Positions 43,510 through 52,643 are shown, counted from the first letter of the stretch. The stretch is DNA of 64,000 bases from CAXBPY01 sp003455275 (GCA_963977675.1 CAXBPY010000008.1:1-64000); one strand, 5' to 3'. A program made the numbers and translations. The notes: generated by a model not told the origin, from the sequence alone.

Positions 43510-45006
43510 ATGAAAAAGATTTTGACAGCCCTAAGTGTGTCGTTACTCATTGCGAATTTTTCTTTCGCTCAAAGCGATGAAGATGCGCTCCGTTTTTCTC
43601 AACTCGTTTATGGTTCAAGCGGAAGAGGAGTGGGCGCAGGAAGCGCATTTGGTGCGCTCGGTGGTGATTTCAGTTCAATGACCATTAATCCTGCCGGTGT
43701 TGCCATCTTTCAGAAAAACCAATTCAGTTTTACTCCGTCTTTTGTTTCAGTGAAAAACAATTCGCTGTTCGATGGAAATTCATCTGGCAGTCATAAATAT
43801 AATTTCAATGTAAGTGGCTTCGGTCTGGTGTGGGCAAAGCAGAATGATCAGGATGGTAAGAGTAAGTGGCGCAATGTGAATTTTGCAATGGGAGCAAATC
43901 GTGTAGCAGGATTTCACAACAGTGTTTACTGGCAGGGATACAATCCTTCTTCAAGCCTGGCTGAGAAGTATGCAGAGCTTGCGAACAGCAGCGGCGTTTC
44001 TCCCGAAAACATTGCAGGAATCTATCCATTTGACGCAGGTTTAGCTTACAACACTTCATTGCTTCAATTTGATTCTGCATCCGGATACTGGGCACTTCCT
44101 GAAGGAGGTGGCGTGAAACAAGAGCAGAGTTACAAAACACGCGGCGGGTTGACTGAATATTTATTTGCATTCGGAGGCAATTACAATGACCGTATTTATG
44201 TGGGTGGTTCTGTTTCAATTCTTGATGCGAATTATCGTTACAATTCTTCGTACACAGAAACTGATGTAAACAATGCAATTCCTTACTTTAAGAGTTTTAC
44301 ACTCGATCAATCGCAGCGCACTACTGGTGGCGGTGCTGTGATGAAGTTCGGAATGATTGCGCGCCTCAATGATTATGTCCGTATTGGTGGAAGTGTGGCA
44401 AGTCCCGATTTTCTTTTCCTGAATGATAATTATTCTGCTTCGATGAACACCGTACTCGATTCAACTTACGGAACCGATAATGCTTCTTCTCCTGATGGTC
44501 AATATTCATACAACATCACTACCCCATGGCGGATGAATGCGAGTTTGGCGCTAACAATTAAGAAATATGGTTTCCTATCGGTGGATTATGAGTTCCTCGA
44601 TTATAGCGAAGCATTTTTTACACTTAACAACGACAATAGCACCGATGCGAAGGCATTTGAAAATAATTTGAATACAACCATTAGCAAGAAGTATGGCCCA
44701 GCCTACAACATTCGCTTGGGCGGCGAAGGAGTGATAAATGATTTTCGCATTCGTGCTGGCTATGGTTTGTATAACACGCCATTCCAAAGCGAAGTAGCTG
44801 AACCGGGTTATGATAATAAGATTACTGTGTACTCCGGCGGCATTGGTTTCAATGAAGACGATTATTTTCTTGATTTCGGATTTGCGCGTTCTCAGTTCAA
44901 TTCTTTTCTTCAACCTTACTCACTTGCTTCAGGTGTGAATGTGAATGGTGTGAAGGAATCTACTTTCTCTAATCAGTTTACATTTACTATTGGATGGAAA
45001 TGGTAG
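43510..45006 (+). CDS. OmpP1/FadL/TodX-like outer-membrane transport protein
   Basis: 498 aa with a signal peptide ending NFSFAQS. The N-terminal region ALRFSQLVYGSSGRGVGAGS, then AFGALGGDFSSMTINPAG and VAIFQKNQFSF, is the FadL-family hatch, where NPAG is typical. The barrel ends TFTIGWKW with a terminal aromatic. Members let hydrophobic compounds cross the outer membrane sideways; the cargo here is unknown. The gene follows the low-complexity lipoprotein gene by 28 bp and is closed by a strong terminator at 45059. Confidence 0.85.
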   Translation: MKKILTALSVSLLIANFSFAQSDEDALRFSQLVYGSSGRGVGAGSAFGALGGDFSSMTINPAGVAIFQKNQFSFTPSFVSVKNNSLFDGNSSGSHKYNFNVSGFGLVWAKQNDQDGKSKWRNVNFAMGANRVAGFHNSVYWQGYNPSSSLAEKYAELANSSGVSPENIAGIYPFDAGLAYNTSLLQFDSASGYWALPEGGGVKQEQSYKTRGGLTEYLFAFGGNYNDRIYVGGSVSILDANYRYNSSYTETDVNNAIPYFKSFTLDQSQRTTGGGAVMKFGMIARLNDYVRIGGSVASPDFLFLNDNYSASMNTVLDSTYGTDNASSPDGQYSYNITTPWRMNASLALTIKKYGFLSVDYEFLDYSEAFFTLNNDNSTDAKAFENNLNTTISKKYGPAYNIRLGGEGVINDFRIRAGYGLYNTPFQSEVAEPGYDNKITVYSGGIGFNEDDYFLDFGFARSQFNSFLQPYSLASGVNVNGVKESTFSNQFTFTIGWKW

Positions 45007-45058
45007 TGACGAGAGGTTATTAGTGAATCGTTATTAGTTATTACTAAATACAATTTTT

Positions 45059-45096
45059 AATTCCCGCTTTGCGATTGCAGGGCGGGAATTTTTTTT
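45059..45096 (+). terminator. rho-independent terminator after the FadL-like gene
   Basis: AATTCCCGC (45059-45067) pairs with GCGGGAATT (45082-45090) around a 14-nt loop, followed by T residues to about 45096. Confidence 0.9.
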
Positions 45097-45142
45097 GTTT
45101 TTAATATTCGAAGAACTTTTTTCAACTAATTACTTTCGTGCC

Positions 45143-47041
45143 ATGTATTCTTCACTCCGGGAATTTATTCAGCTCTTAGAAAAAGAAGGAGAACTTATTC
45201 GGATAAAAGAATATGCAAATCCTGAATTAGAAATTTCTGAAATCACTGATAGAATCAGCAAGCAACAAGGCAAAGCATTGTTGTTTGAAAACACAGGAAC
45301 AGGAATTCCGCTTCTCATCAATGCATTTGGTTCAGAGAAAAGAATGTGCATGGCGCTTGGAGTGAATCATCTCGATGATGTATCGAAGCGCATCGAAACA
45401 CTTTTCAAAACACTGATGAAACCGAAGGATAACATCATAGAAAAACTTCGGATGCTTCCTCAACTGTCACAGATGGCTTCTTGGATGCCGAAGTTGGTGA
45501 AAGGAAAAGGCGCATGTCAGGAGGTGATTAATATGAATCCCGACATCACAAAATTTCCGGTTATGAAGTGCTGGCCCGAAGATGGCGGCGCATTCATCAC
45601 ATTGCCTGTCATTCATACGAAAGACCCAAACACGCACATTCGGAATGTAGGAATGTATCGGATGCAAATTTTTTCCCCGGCTGAAACAGGCATGCACTGG
45701 CACAAGCACAAAGTTTCGGCGCGGCATTTTCAGGAATACAAAAAACTCGGAAAGAAAATGCCGGTAGCTGTTGCCCTTGGCGGCGACCCGGTTTACACTT
45801 ATTGCGCCACTGCTCCGCTTCCCGATAATATTGATGAATACATGCTTGCAGGTTTTCTCCGAAATAAAAAAGTGCAACTGGTGCAGTGCATCACGCAGGA
45901 TGTGCAGGTACCCGCAGATGCTGAAATAATTATCGAAGGATATGTTGACCCGATGGAAGAAGAAATTCTGGAAGGACCATTTGGTGATCACACCGGATAT
46001 TATTCGCTTGCTGATTTCTATCCGAAGTTTCATATCACATGCATCACGCACCGCAAAAATCCAATTTATCCTTCCACCATTGTTGGCATCCCGCCGCAGG
46101 AAGATGCATGGCTTGGCAAAGCGACGGAAAGAATTTTTCTCGCTCCGATTAAGATGACTATGATTCCTGAAATCGTTGACATGGAGCTTCCTATTGAAGG
46201 TGTGTTTCACAATCTCACCATCGTGAAGATCAAAAAGGAATATGCAGGGCAGGCAATCAAGGTGACTAATGCCATGTGGGGCGCAGGGCAAATGATGTTC
46301 AACAAAATTCTCGTCATCGTGGATGATGACATTGACATTCACAATTACAAATCAGTAGCGCAAGTCATGAGCGCGAATGTTGACCCGCAGCAGGATATTT
46401 ATTTTTCACAAGGTCCGATGGATGTGCTCGACCACAGTTGCAGCAAATTTTCTTTCGGAGGAAAAATGTGTGTGGATGCAACCAGGAAATTTCCGGAAGA
46501 GAAAAGAATTGACAATGGACAATTGACAATTGACAATTCAGTTTCAAAAATTGATTTTGAAAAACTGAAAAAAGATTTCCCGGAAATTGTTCAGGTGAAT
46601 GATGAACTTTTGAATTTGAATATTTCTGTTGTGTTTCTGTCAGTACAAAAAAATCGAAGAAATCATTTGAAGGAATTGAGTGAATCGCTTTTCAAAAAAT
46701 CTGAATTGAGCTATATAAAATTTTTAATCTTCCTCGAAGCGAATGTTGACTGCTCTGATATTAAAGATGCCATCTGGCGTTTTACAAACAACATTGACCC
46801 TCGCCGCGATAGTTTTATTATAGAAGGAAAAGAAATCTCTCACATCGCATTTGACGGTACAAGAAAAACAAAAGAATATGATGGCTTCGAGCGCGACTGG
46901 CCCAACATTCTGGCGATGGATGAAAAAACAATTTCTCTCGTAGATGAGAAGTGGGAGAAATATCAATTGGGAAAATTTATTCCATCTCCGTCATTGAAAT
47001 ACCGCAGGCAATTGTATAAAGGAGGCGCAGTGGCTGAGTAG
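45143..47041 (+). CDS. UbiD family decarboxylase (menaquinone-type)
   Basis: About 632 aa. UbiD-type enzymes decarboxylate aromatic or unsaturated acids with prenylated FMN; in menaquinone-using Bacteroidota this long form is usually linked to quinone synthesis. Visible: MYSSLREFIQLLEKEGELIR, the conserved NVGMYRMQIF with TGMHWHKHK, VALGGDPVYTYCATAPLP and EILEGPFGDHTGYYS. An insertion at about 455-468 (RIDNGQLTIDNS) comes from ACAATTGACAATT repeat text. ATG at 45143 was chosen because it starts the family sequence; a TACTTTCG element ends 4 nt before it. No UbiX is adjacent. Confidence 0.9.
   Translation: MYSSLREFIQLLEKEGELIRIKEYANPELEISEITDRISKQQGKALLFENTGTGIPLLINAFGSEKRMCMALGVNHLDDVSKRIETLFKTLMKPKDNIIEKLRMLPQLSQMASWMPKLVKGKGACQEVINMNPDITKFPVMKCWPEDGGAFITLPVIHTKDPNTHIRNVGMYRMQIFSPAETGMHWHKHKVSARHFQEYKKLGKKMPVAVALGGDPVYTYCATAPLPDNIDEYMLAGFLRNKKVQLVQCITQDVQVPADAEIIIEGYVDPMEEEILEGPFGDHTGYYSLADFYPKFHITCITHRKNPIYPSTIVGIPPQEDAWLGKATERIFLAPIKMTMIPEIVDMELPIEGVFHNLTIVKIKKEYAGQAIKVTNAMWGAGQMMFNKILVIVDDDIDIHNYKSVAQVMSANVDPQQDIYFSQGPMDVLDHSCSKFSFGGKMCVDATRKFPEEKRIDNGQLTIDNSVSKIDFEKLKKDFPEIVQVNDELLNLNISVVFLSVQKNRRNHLKELSESLFKKSELSYIKFLIFLEANVDCSDIKDAIWRFTNNIDPRRDSFIIEGKEISHIAFDGTRKTKEYDGFERDWPNILAMDEKTISLVDEKWEKYQLGKFIPSPSLKYRRQLYKGGAVAE
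46508..46539 (+). repeat. GACAATT tandem repeat inside the ubiD gene
   Basis: Four near-tandem copies of TTGACAATGG/ATTGACAATT in frame, encoding IDNGQLTIDN. This text type occurs between genes in Bacteroidota genomes; here it occupies a loop of the decarboxylase. Confidence 0.6.
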
Positions 47042-47049
47042 AATGATCC

Positions 47050-47066
47050 TTAACTTTTACTTAACA
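47050..47066 (+). promoter_or_regulatory. Pho-box-like direct repeat before the phoB-like gene
   Basis: TTAACT (47050-47055), 5 nt, TTAACA (47061-47066) has the 11-bp repeat spacing of PhoP/PhoB-type boxes. It lies just upstream of the -33 position of the response-regulator promoter and may serve autoregulation. Binding is inferred. Confidence 0.35.
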
Positions 47067-47076
47067 CAGTCACTAA

Positions 47077-47105
47077 TATGCAGTTGAAAGCCTAAATTAC
47101 TTTTG
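47077..47105 (+). promoter_or_regulatory. promoter of the two-component system
   Basis: TATG (47077-47080), 17-nt spacer, TACTTTTG (47098-47105) match TTTG-N17-20-TAnnTTTG with one difference. The ATG at 47113 is only 7 nt beyond, so the transcript would be leaderless or nearly so. Confidence 0.5.
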
Positions 47106-47112
47106 CGCACGA

Positions 47113-47793
47113 ATGGAGAAAAATAATTTCAAAATTCTTGTAGTGGATGATGAACCGGATATCGTTGAATTCATTGTTTACAATCTGAAGCGCGAAGGGT
47201 ACGAAGTATCAAGCGCACATGACGGACTCGAAGGAATTAAAGTAGCGGAAAAAGTAAAGCCGGATCTGATTGTTCTGGATATAATGATGCCGCGACTAGA
47301 TGGCGTAGAAGTTTGCGAGCATCTTCGCCGCAATCCTACATTCAAAAACACGCTCATTATTTTCCTCACAGCATTGGGCGACGAGCAATCTGAAATTAAG
47401 GGATTAAATGCTGGAGCAGATGATTATATTGTTAAACCAATTAAACCCAAAATCCTTCTGACTCGTGTTAAAGCCCTTCTGCGCCGGTTATCTCCGGACG
47501 AGGTAAGTGGAAAAAACCAAATTGGTGATTTTATTATTGATACCGAGCAATACCTGGTTCACTATAAAAAGGATCATTATTCCCTGCCTAGAAAAGAATT
47601 CGAATTGCTTAATCTTCTTATCTCAAAACCTGGAAAAGTTTTTCACAGAGATGAAATTCTGAACAAGGTATGGGGTACTGAAGTAATTGTTGGCGACAGA
47701 ACAATTGATGTTCATATCCGCAAACTGCGCCAACGGTTTGGTGACGACCATATTTCTACAGTTAAAGGAATAGGTTACAAATTCGAAGCTTGA
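47113..47793 (+). CDS. OmpR/PhoB family response regulator
   Basis: 226 aa, DNA-binding partner of the adjacent histidine kinase. The receiver (1-120) has ILVVDDEPDIVEF with the acidic pair, the phosphoacceptor D56 in LIVLDIMMPRLDG, the switch Thr in LIIFLTALGDE and the Lys in DDYIVKPIKPKIL. The winged-helix domain (about 130-226) has LPRKEFELLNLLISKPGKVF, TIDVHIRKLRQRFG and VKGIGYKFEA. The closest resemblance is to PhoB/PhoP regulators of phosphate starvation, but no phosphate genes are in the window, so the signal is not proven. Confidence 0.92.
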   Translation: MEKNNFKILVVDDEPDIVEFIVYNLKREGYEVSSAHDGLEGIKVAEKVKPDLIVLDIMMPRLDGVEVCEHLRRNPTFKNTLIIFLTALGDEQSEIKGLNAGADDYIVKPIKPKILLTRVKALLRRLSPDEVSGKNQIGDFIIDTEQYLVHYKKDHYSLPRKEFELLNLLISKPGKVFHRDEILNKVWGTEVIVGDRTIDVHIRKLRQRFGDDHISTVKGIGYKFEA

Positions 47794-47814
47794 AATTATT
47801 TGACAACATTCTGA

Positions 47815-48888
47815 ATGTTGCCAAATCTGAAAACTAATTCTGAAGTCATATTTGTTGCAATGAAAAATCCAAAGCCAACATTGCTTGCATTCATTTCTGC
47901 CATCGTAGTCGCTATAGTTGCTTCTTTGCTCACATTTATTTTTTCATCCGAAGCAAAAATTTCAATACTCGTATTTCTCACTTCAATTATTTCAGGGTAC
48001 TTCACATTCCTTTATATTCTTCAGAACTTTATTTACCGGAAAATTAAGCTGGTGTATAAATCCATTCACCAGTTAAAAGCCGGTAGCGATGAAATTTCAT
48101 TGAAACAAAAGTTAAGTGACGACCCGCTTGAAATGGTAAATAAGGAAGTGCTCGAATGGGAAAATGAAAAACTGGGAGAGATTGAGCAACTAAAAAAATT
48201 GGAGATCTATCGCAAAGAGTTTGTAGCGAATGTGACCCATGAACTAAAAACTCCTCTCTTTAGCATTCAGGGATATATACATACGCTGCTTGACGGTGCA
48301 TTGCATGATGAAGAAGTAAATAAAATGTTTTTAGAAAAGGCAGCACGCAATGTAGACCGCCTCACCAATCTGATTGCTGATCTTGAAGCAATAACGCAAC
48401 TTGAATCCGGAAGCTACACACTGGAAAAGGAAGTGTTCGATATTCACTCACTGGTGAAGGATGTGATTGAATCTTTGGAAATGAAAGCAGACAAACGAAG
48501 AATCAGTCTTGCATTTAAGAAAGGTTGCGATAAACCATTTTATGTTTTTGGCGATAAGGATAAAGTCCGGCAAGTGTTAATCAATCTGATTGATAACAGT
48601 ATTAAGTATGGAAAAGAAAATGGGAATACAATCATTAGTTTTTATGATATGGATGAAAACATATTGACAGAAATTACCGATGATGGAAATGGAATTGAAG
48701 AACATCATTTAAATCGTTTGTTCGAAAGATTTTATCGCGCTGATAAAAGCCGTTCGAGAGAGATCGGAGGAACCGGTCTTGGTCTCTCAATTGTAAAACA
48801 CATTATTGAAGCACATGACAAAACAATTAATGTGCGCAGCAGAGTAGGAGTGGGTACCACATTCGGGTTTACGCTGGAAAAAAAGTAA
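47815..48888 (+). CDS. PhoR-like sensor histidine kinase
   Basis: 357 aa. Two membrane helices near the N-terminus (LLAFISAIVVAIVASLLTFIF and ILVFLTSIISGYFTFLYIL) are separated by only a few residues, so it has almost no periplasmic sensor. A short linker follows, then the HisKA box FVANVTHELKTPLFSIQGYI with H142 as phosphorylation site, then the HATPase with NLIDNSIKYGKEN, TDDGNGIEE, LFERFYRADKSRS and GGTGLGLSIVKHIIEAH. An alternative start is ATG 47860 (MKNPKP). It follows the response regulator by 21 bp. Confidence 0.92.
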   Translation: MLPNLKTNSEVIFVAMKNPKPTLLAFISAIVVAIVASLLTFIFSSEAKISILVFLTSIISGYFTFLYILQNFIYRKIKLVYKSIHQLKAGSDEISLKQKLSDDPLEMVNKEVLEWENEKLGEIEQLKKLEIYRKEFVANVTHELKTPLFSIQGYIHTLLDGALHDEEVNKMFLEKAARNVDRLTNLIADLEAITQLESGSYTLEKEVFDIHSLVKDVIESLEMKADKRRISLAFKKGCDKPFYVFGDKDKVRQVLINLIDNSIKYGKENGNTIISFYDMDENILTEITDDGNGIEEHHLNRLFERFYRADKSRSREIGGTGLGLSIVKHIIEAHDKTINVRSRVGVGTTFGFTLEKK

Positions 48889-48936
48889 TTCTCAATTTAT
48901 TATTAAACCTGAAGGCGGGATTTAAAATTTTTTGCC

Positions 48937-48960
48937 AACAACAAGCGTTGTTTTTTTTTA
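48937..48960 (+). terminator. terminator after the histidine kinase gene
   Basis: A short stem AACAAC (48937-48942) and GTTGTT (48947-48952) with loop AAGC, followed by a T-run. The stem is weak, but the T-run is clear. Confidence 0.6.
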
Positions 48961-49051
48961 TTTAATTTTTCAAATGAAAATATTCTTGAACCAAACTGCA
49001 GGACCATTTCGGCTTTGCTCTTGTCTTCACATTTCAATTGAAGTCTTCATT

Positions 49052-49081
49052 TTAGTTTGACCCGCCAGAATTTTATATTTG
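49052..49081 (+). promoter_or_regulatory. promoter of dnaX
   Basis: TTAG (49052-49055), 18 nt, TATATTTG (49074-49081). Eight nt separate it from the ATG at 49090, which supports that start over the upstream TTG at 49057. Confidence 0.5.
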
Positions 49082-49089
49082 ACCTGCTC

Positions 49090-50853
49090 ATGGAAAATTT
49101 CATTGTTTCTGCCAGAAAATATAGACCAGCAAGATTTGAAGATGTAATTGGTCAACCTCAAGTGACACAAACTTTAAAGAATGCCATCCGGAATAATCAG
49201 TTAGCGCAGGCATTTTTATTCTGTGGCCCTCGCGGCGTGGGCAAAACCACCTGCGCCAGAATTTTGGCAAAGGTCATTAACTGTGAAAACATAACAGCCG
49301 ATATAGAAGCGTGCGATGCGTGTGAATCATGCAAATCATTTAATCATAATGCCTCATTTAATGTTCATGAATTAGACGCGGCATCGAATAATAGCGTAGA
49401 AGATATACGCTCGCTTATCGATCAGATTAGGTTTGCACCACAAACCGGCCGAAAAAAAATATACATAATAGACGAGGTGCATATGTTGAGTAATGCAGCG
49501 TTCAATGCATTTCTTAAAACACTGGAGGAGCCGCCGCCTTATGCAATTTTTATTCTGGCAACCACTGAAAAACATAAAGTAATACCCACTATTCTTTCGC
49601 GTTGCCAGATTTTTGATTTCAATAGAATAAAAACTGAAGATACTGCAAATTATCTTTTCAATATTGCCCGTAAAGAAAATATCAAGGCCGAAAAAGATGC
49701 ACTTCACATTATCGCGCAGAAAGCCGACGGTGCATTGCGCGATGCACTCAGCATATTTGATCGTATCAGTATTTTCACTTCTGGAAATCTTACTTATCAG
49801 GCAGCGTTAAGCAATCTTAATATTCTTGATTACGATTATTTCTTCCGGTTCATTGATTATTTTCTTCAGGAAAATATTTCAGACACACTCTTGACTTATG
49901 ATGAAATTCTGAATAACGGTTTTGAGGGTGAAAATTTTCTGAGTGGCCTCGGCTCACATCTCAGAAGTTTGCTGGTGAGTAAGGATAAAATAACCCTTCA
50001 GCTTCTCGAAACTTCTGAAAATTTAAGAAACCGTTATGGAGAGCAAGCATCCTTTACCACTGTATCATTTCTTTTGAATGCTTTGAGCATTGTTAATGAA
50101 TCGGAAATTCAATATCGCACAAGCAGAAATAAGCGATTATGTGTTGAGCTGGCATTAATGAAATTGTGCTTCCTCAGTAAAAGAATAAAACCCGTTACTG
50201 AATCTGCAGCTCAGACCGATTCAAAAAAAAAAGATAATGCATTAAGCAACTCGCCCGTTCCAGTTGTGAACGATAACGCTAAAAAATACGGATCGGAGAA
50301 ACCTATCTCAAAGCAAAGCCCGGAAAATCTTTCTAAGCAAAATTTGAATATGCCGGTTGGCGCTGCTTCATCATCTTCATTCAAGATGCCATCGCTAAGT
50401 GATCTAAAAAATAAGATTGAATCAGAAAGAAAAACTGAAACAGATAATATTCACACAGAAAAAACCGAGGGAGAAGTACTGGATGAAACCAAATTGCAGT
50501 TTGCACTGAGTAATTATTTGCAAAAACTTCAGGCAGAAAAAAAATTCCCTGTTCTTGAAATCCTAAAAATGTATCCGCCGGTTCTTCAGAACAACAGGAC
50601 TGTTATAATCACAGTGGGTACACAAAGCCACTCCCAATTATTGAATGATGAACGAGATAACATGATCGCATTCCTCAAAAATAAATTGGAGAAAAAAAAT
50701 ATTGACCTGACTATAAATGTTGATTCAGAAAAAGCCAAAATTGAAAATAAGAAACGACCATATACGCCAACAGAAAAATTCGAATTCATGGCAAATAAAA
50801 ATCCTATTCTGCGTGAATTGCGCGATGAATTAAAACTTGAAACTGATTTTTAA
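49090..50853 (+). CDS. dnaX: DNA polymerase III subunit gamma/tau
   Basis: Clamp-loader ATPase of the replicative polymerase. 587 aa from the chosen start. AAA+ motifs: VSARKYRPARFEDVIGQ, Walker A GPRGVGKTTCAR, the zinc module CEACDACESCKSF following CEN, Walker B IYIIDEVHML, LEEPPPYAIFILATTE, and TILSRCQIFDF with the Arg finger. The C-terminal third (about 380-587) is a variable linker rich in Ser, Lys and Asn followed by a tau-like domain ending LRDELKLETDF. No slippery heptamer (A AAA AAG type) was confirmed, so a separate gamma form is not claimed. Confidence 0.96.
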   Translation: MENFIVSARKYRPARFEDVIGQPQVTQTLKNAIRNNQLAQAFLFCGPRGVGKTTCARILAKVINCENITADIEACDACESCKSFNHNASFNVHELDAASNNSVEDIRSLIDQIRFAPQTGRKKIYIIDEVHMLSNAAFNAFLKTLEEPPPYAIFILATTEKHKVIPTILSRCQIFDFNRIKTEDTANYLFNIARKENIKAEKDALHIIAQKADGALRDALSIFDRISIFTSGNLTYQAALSNLNILDYDYFFRFIDYFLQENISDTLLTYDEILNNGFEGENFLSGLGSHLRSLLVSKDKITLQLLETSENLRNRYGEQASFTTVSFLLNALSIVNESEIQYRTSRNKRLCVELALMKLCFLSKRIKPVTESAAQTDSKKKDNALSNSPVPVVNDNAKKYGSEKPISKQSPENLSKQNLNMPVGAASSSSFKMPSLSDLKNKIESERKTETDNIHTEKTEGEVLDETKLQFALSNYLQKLQAEKKFPVLEILKMYPPVLQNNRTVIITVGTQSHSQLLNDERDNMIAFLKNKLEKKNIDLTINVDSEKAKIENKKRPYTPTEKFEFMANKNPILRELRDELKLETDF

Positions 50854-50943
50854 TATTTTTTATTTATCTGAGTTTTAATTGCAACCAATAAGAATCAATA
50901 GCACTCTACATTCATTATTCATAAAACAAATACACAATCAAAA

Positions 50944-51369
50944 ATGAAAAGGAAAATTTTTTCAATCGCTGTTTCTGCTTTCGTGCTTGCTTTAATCATT
51001 TCATCATGCACTTCACCTAATAAGGTTTTGGTTAAGAAGGATGGTAACTGGACTGCTATCACTACTACCAAAACAACCGCAGGTGGTGTGTCCGTTACTA
51101 CAGTTGATACAAGCACAATGAATTTTAAAGACGATGGAACCGGAACGATTGCTTCTGGCGGGCTTACCTTAAATTTCAATTGGACTTGGGATAAGAAGGA
51201 TAAGAAAATAGAATTCACAATCACAATTGCAGGTGTTCCATACATAAAGGATTACACGGTGACAGAGAAAAAAGCAAAATCAGAAAAATGGTCTTATAGT
51301 AAAACCGAAACTACCAGCGGTGTAACTACAGTTACTGACGAGCAGGTTAGTTTAACAAGAATGGACTGA
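50944..51369 (+). CDS. hypothetical lipoprotein
   Basis: 141 aa. The signal FSIAVSAFVLALIISSC has a lipobox with Cys at about 22. The mature part is threonine- and lysine-rich with alternating beta pattern (TAITTTKTTAGGVSVTTVDT, GGLTLNFNWTWDKKDKKIEF), resembling small lipocalin-like/DUF domains of Bacteroidota. No family was named with confidence. It is a single-gene unit closed by the terminator at 51387. Confidence 0.6.
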   Translation: MKRKIFSIAVSAFVLALIISSCTSPNKVLVKKDGNWTAITTTKTTAGGVSVTTVDTSTMNFKDDGTGTIASGGLTLNFNWTWDKKDKKIEFTITIAGVPYIKDYTVTEKKAKSEKWSYSKTETTSGVTTVTDEQVSLTRMD

Positions 51370-51386
51370 TAAGTCTTAGTCTATTT

Positions 51387-51423
51387 AAAGCCATTCATTA
51401 AAAAAAATGAATGGCTTTTTTAT
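51387..51423. terminator. terminator between the lipoprotein and HsdR_N-like genes
   Basis: AAAGCCATTCATT (51387-51399) pairs with AATGAATGGCTTT (51406-51418) over an A-rich loop, followed by Ts on the plus strand. It lies between two converging genes and overlaps the last T of the leftward stop codon region. It mainly serves the rightward gene. Confidence 0.85.
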
Positions 51424-51875
51424 TTCCCGTCGATTGCTGGAAGTTCTTGAAGAAAAATATATTCTTCTGTTTCGAAATTGATCTTGCATATCAGTGTCTC
51501 GTTTCCATTTGATACAACTATAAATGGCGCTTTTAATTTTAAGTTATATCTCGAAACCTGATCGAGCACAGCTTGTGTAACTTTTATTGCCGGAGCTTTA
51601 CACTCAATCAGTAAAAATGGTTTTGCGTTTTTATCAAAAACGATCAAATCGGTTCGCTTGTTCAATTCAAAAACTTTTAGACCGGTTTCAATCGAAATCA
51701 ATCCTTTGGGATAGTGTTTATCAAAAACAAGATGGTGAAGAATATTTTGCCTCACAAATTCTTCCGGTGTAAGGGCAACAAATTTTTTTCGGATAATGTC
51801 AAAAATTTTTTCCTCTTCTTTTTCTTTTCTGAACCGGAAATCATAATTCCTGAATTGAATCTGCAAACTTTTCAT
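51420..51875 (-). CDS. orphan type I restriction HsdR_N-like domain protein
   Basis: 151 aa. It matches the N-terminal domain of type I restriction R subunits (HSDR_N type), a PD-(D/E)XK nuclease-like fold: KRTDLIVFDKNAKPFLLIECK carries the D...E-x-K residues, preceded by EFVRQNILHHLVFDKHYPKG. No helicase part, HsdM or HsdS follows; the whole protein is this one domain. Many Bacteroidota have such a stand-alone gene next to trmD. Function unknown: a nuclease, or a nucleic-acid-binding remnant. It lies 26 bp behind trmD and is probably co-transcribed. Confidence 0.8.
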   Translation of the reverse strand: MKSLQIQFRNYDFRFRKEKEEEKIFDIIRKKFVALTPEEFVRQNILHHLVFDKHYPKGLISIETGLKVFELNKRTDLIVFDKNAKPFLLIECKAPAIKVTQAVLDQVSRYNLKLKAPFIVVSNGNETLICKINFETEEYIFLQELPAIDGK

Positions 51876-51901
51876 TGAGATAGATTCTTTTCAATCCACA
51901 A

Positions 51902-52582
51902 CTAATCTTTCAAAAGATCAGGGCGCCTTTGTTTAGTTCTTTCCACAGCTTTCTCATGACGCCAATCATTTATTTTTTTTTCATGACCCGAAAGAAGAAT
52001 GCCGGGCACCTGCCAGCCATTATAAACTTCGGGCCTTGTATAAACCGGAGGAGATAAAAGATTATCCTGAAATGAATCAGTAAGTGCAGATGTTTCATCA
52101 TTCAATACTCCGGGAACCAAGCGCACAATGGAATCAACTAAAACAGCCGCCGGCAATTCGCCACCACTTAAGACATAATCACCAATAGAAATTTCCCGCG
52201 TTATGAAATGTTCGCGCACCCGTTCATCTACGCCCTTGTAGTGTCCACACAGGACAGCAATATTTTTTTTAAGCGAAAGTTGATTGCAATGTTTTTGTTC
52301 AAGTTTTTCTCCATCAGGTGTCATGAAAATAATTTCATCCAATTGTCTTTGTTCCTGAATTTTTTGCAGGCAGCGGTGAATTGGTTCGATCATCATTACC
52401 ATTCCTGCACTTCCTCCATACATGTAGTCATCTGTTTTCTGGTGCTTGTCAGTTGTAAAATCTCTGATGTTGTGGATTTCAATCTTCACTAATTTTTTTT
52501 TCTGTGCACGGCTCAGGATTGAATGACTGAACGGACTTTCAAGCAATTCCGGTAAAACGGTTAAAACATCAATGTGAAGCAT
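51902..52582 (-). CDS. trmD: tRNA (guanine37-N1)-methyltransferase TrmD
   Basis: Methylates G37 of tRNAs with G36, preventing frameshifts. 226 aa, normal length. SPOUT knot motifs are present: [71 protein letters not shown] and [20 protein letters not shown]. In many bacteria trmD is with rpsP-rimM-rplS; here none of them is adjacent and the next gene on its strand is the HsdR_N-like one. Confidence 0.97.
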   Translation of the reverse strand: MLHIDVLTVLPELLESPFSHSILSRAQKKKLVKIEIHNIRDFTTDKHQKTDDYMYGGSAGMVMMIEPIHRCLQKIQEQRQLDEIIFMTPDGEKLEQKHCNQLSLKKNIAVLCGHYKGVDERVREHFITREISIGDYVLSGGELPAAVLVDSIVRLVPGVLNDETSALTDSFQDNLLSPPVYTRPEVYNGWQVPGILLSGHEKKINDWRHEKAVERTKQRRPDLLKD

Positions 52583-52643
52583 CGTGCAAAAGAAACTTTT
52601 TCCTGAAAATAATTCCGGAGAATCAGTGACTTAATTTGTCAGC

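Noticed and set aside
45467..46342. Antisense open frame of 291 codons within ubiD
   Set aside because: It lies wholly opposite a strongly conserved gene, has no motif, and its composition is that expected from the complement of the coding strand.
51420..51875. A type I restriction-modification system
   Set aside because: Only a single HsdR_N-like domain is present; no hsdM, hsdS or helicase part nearby.
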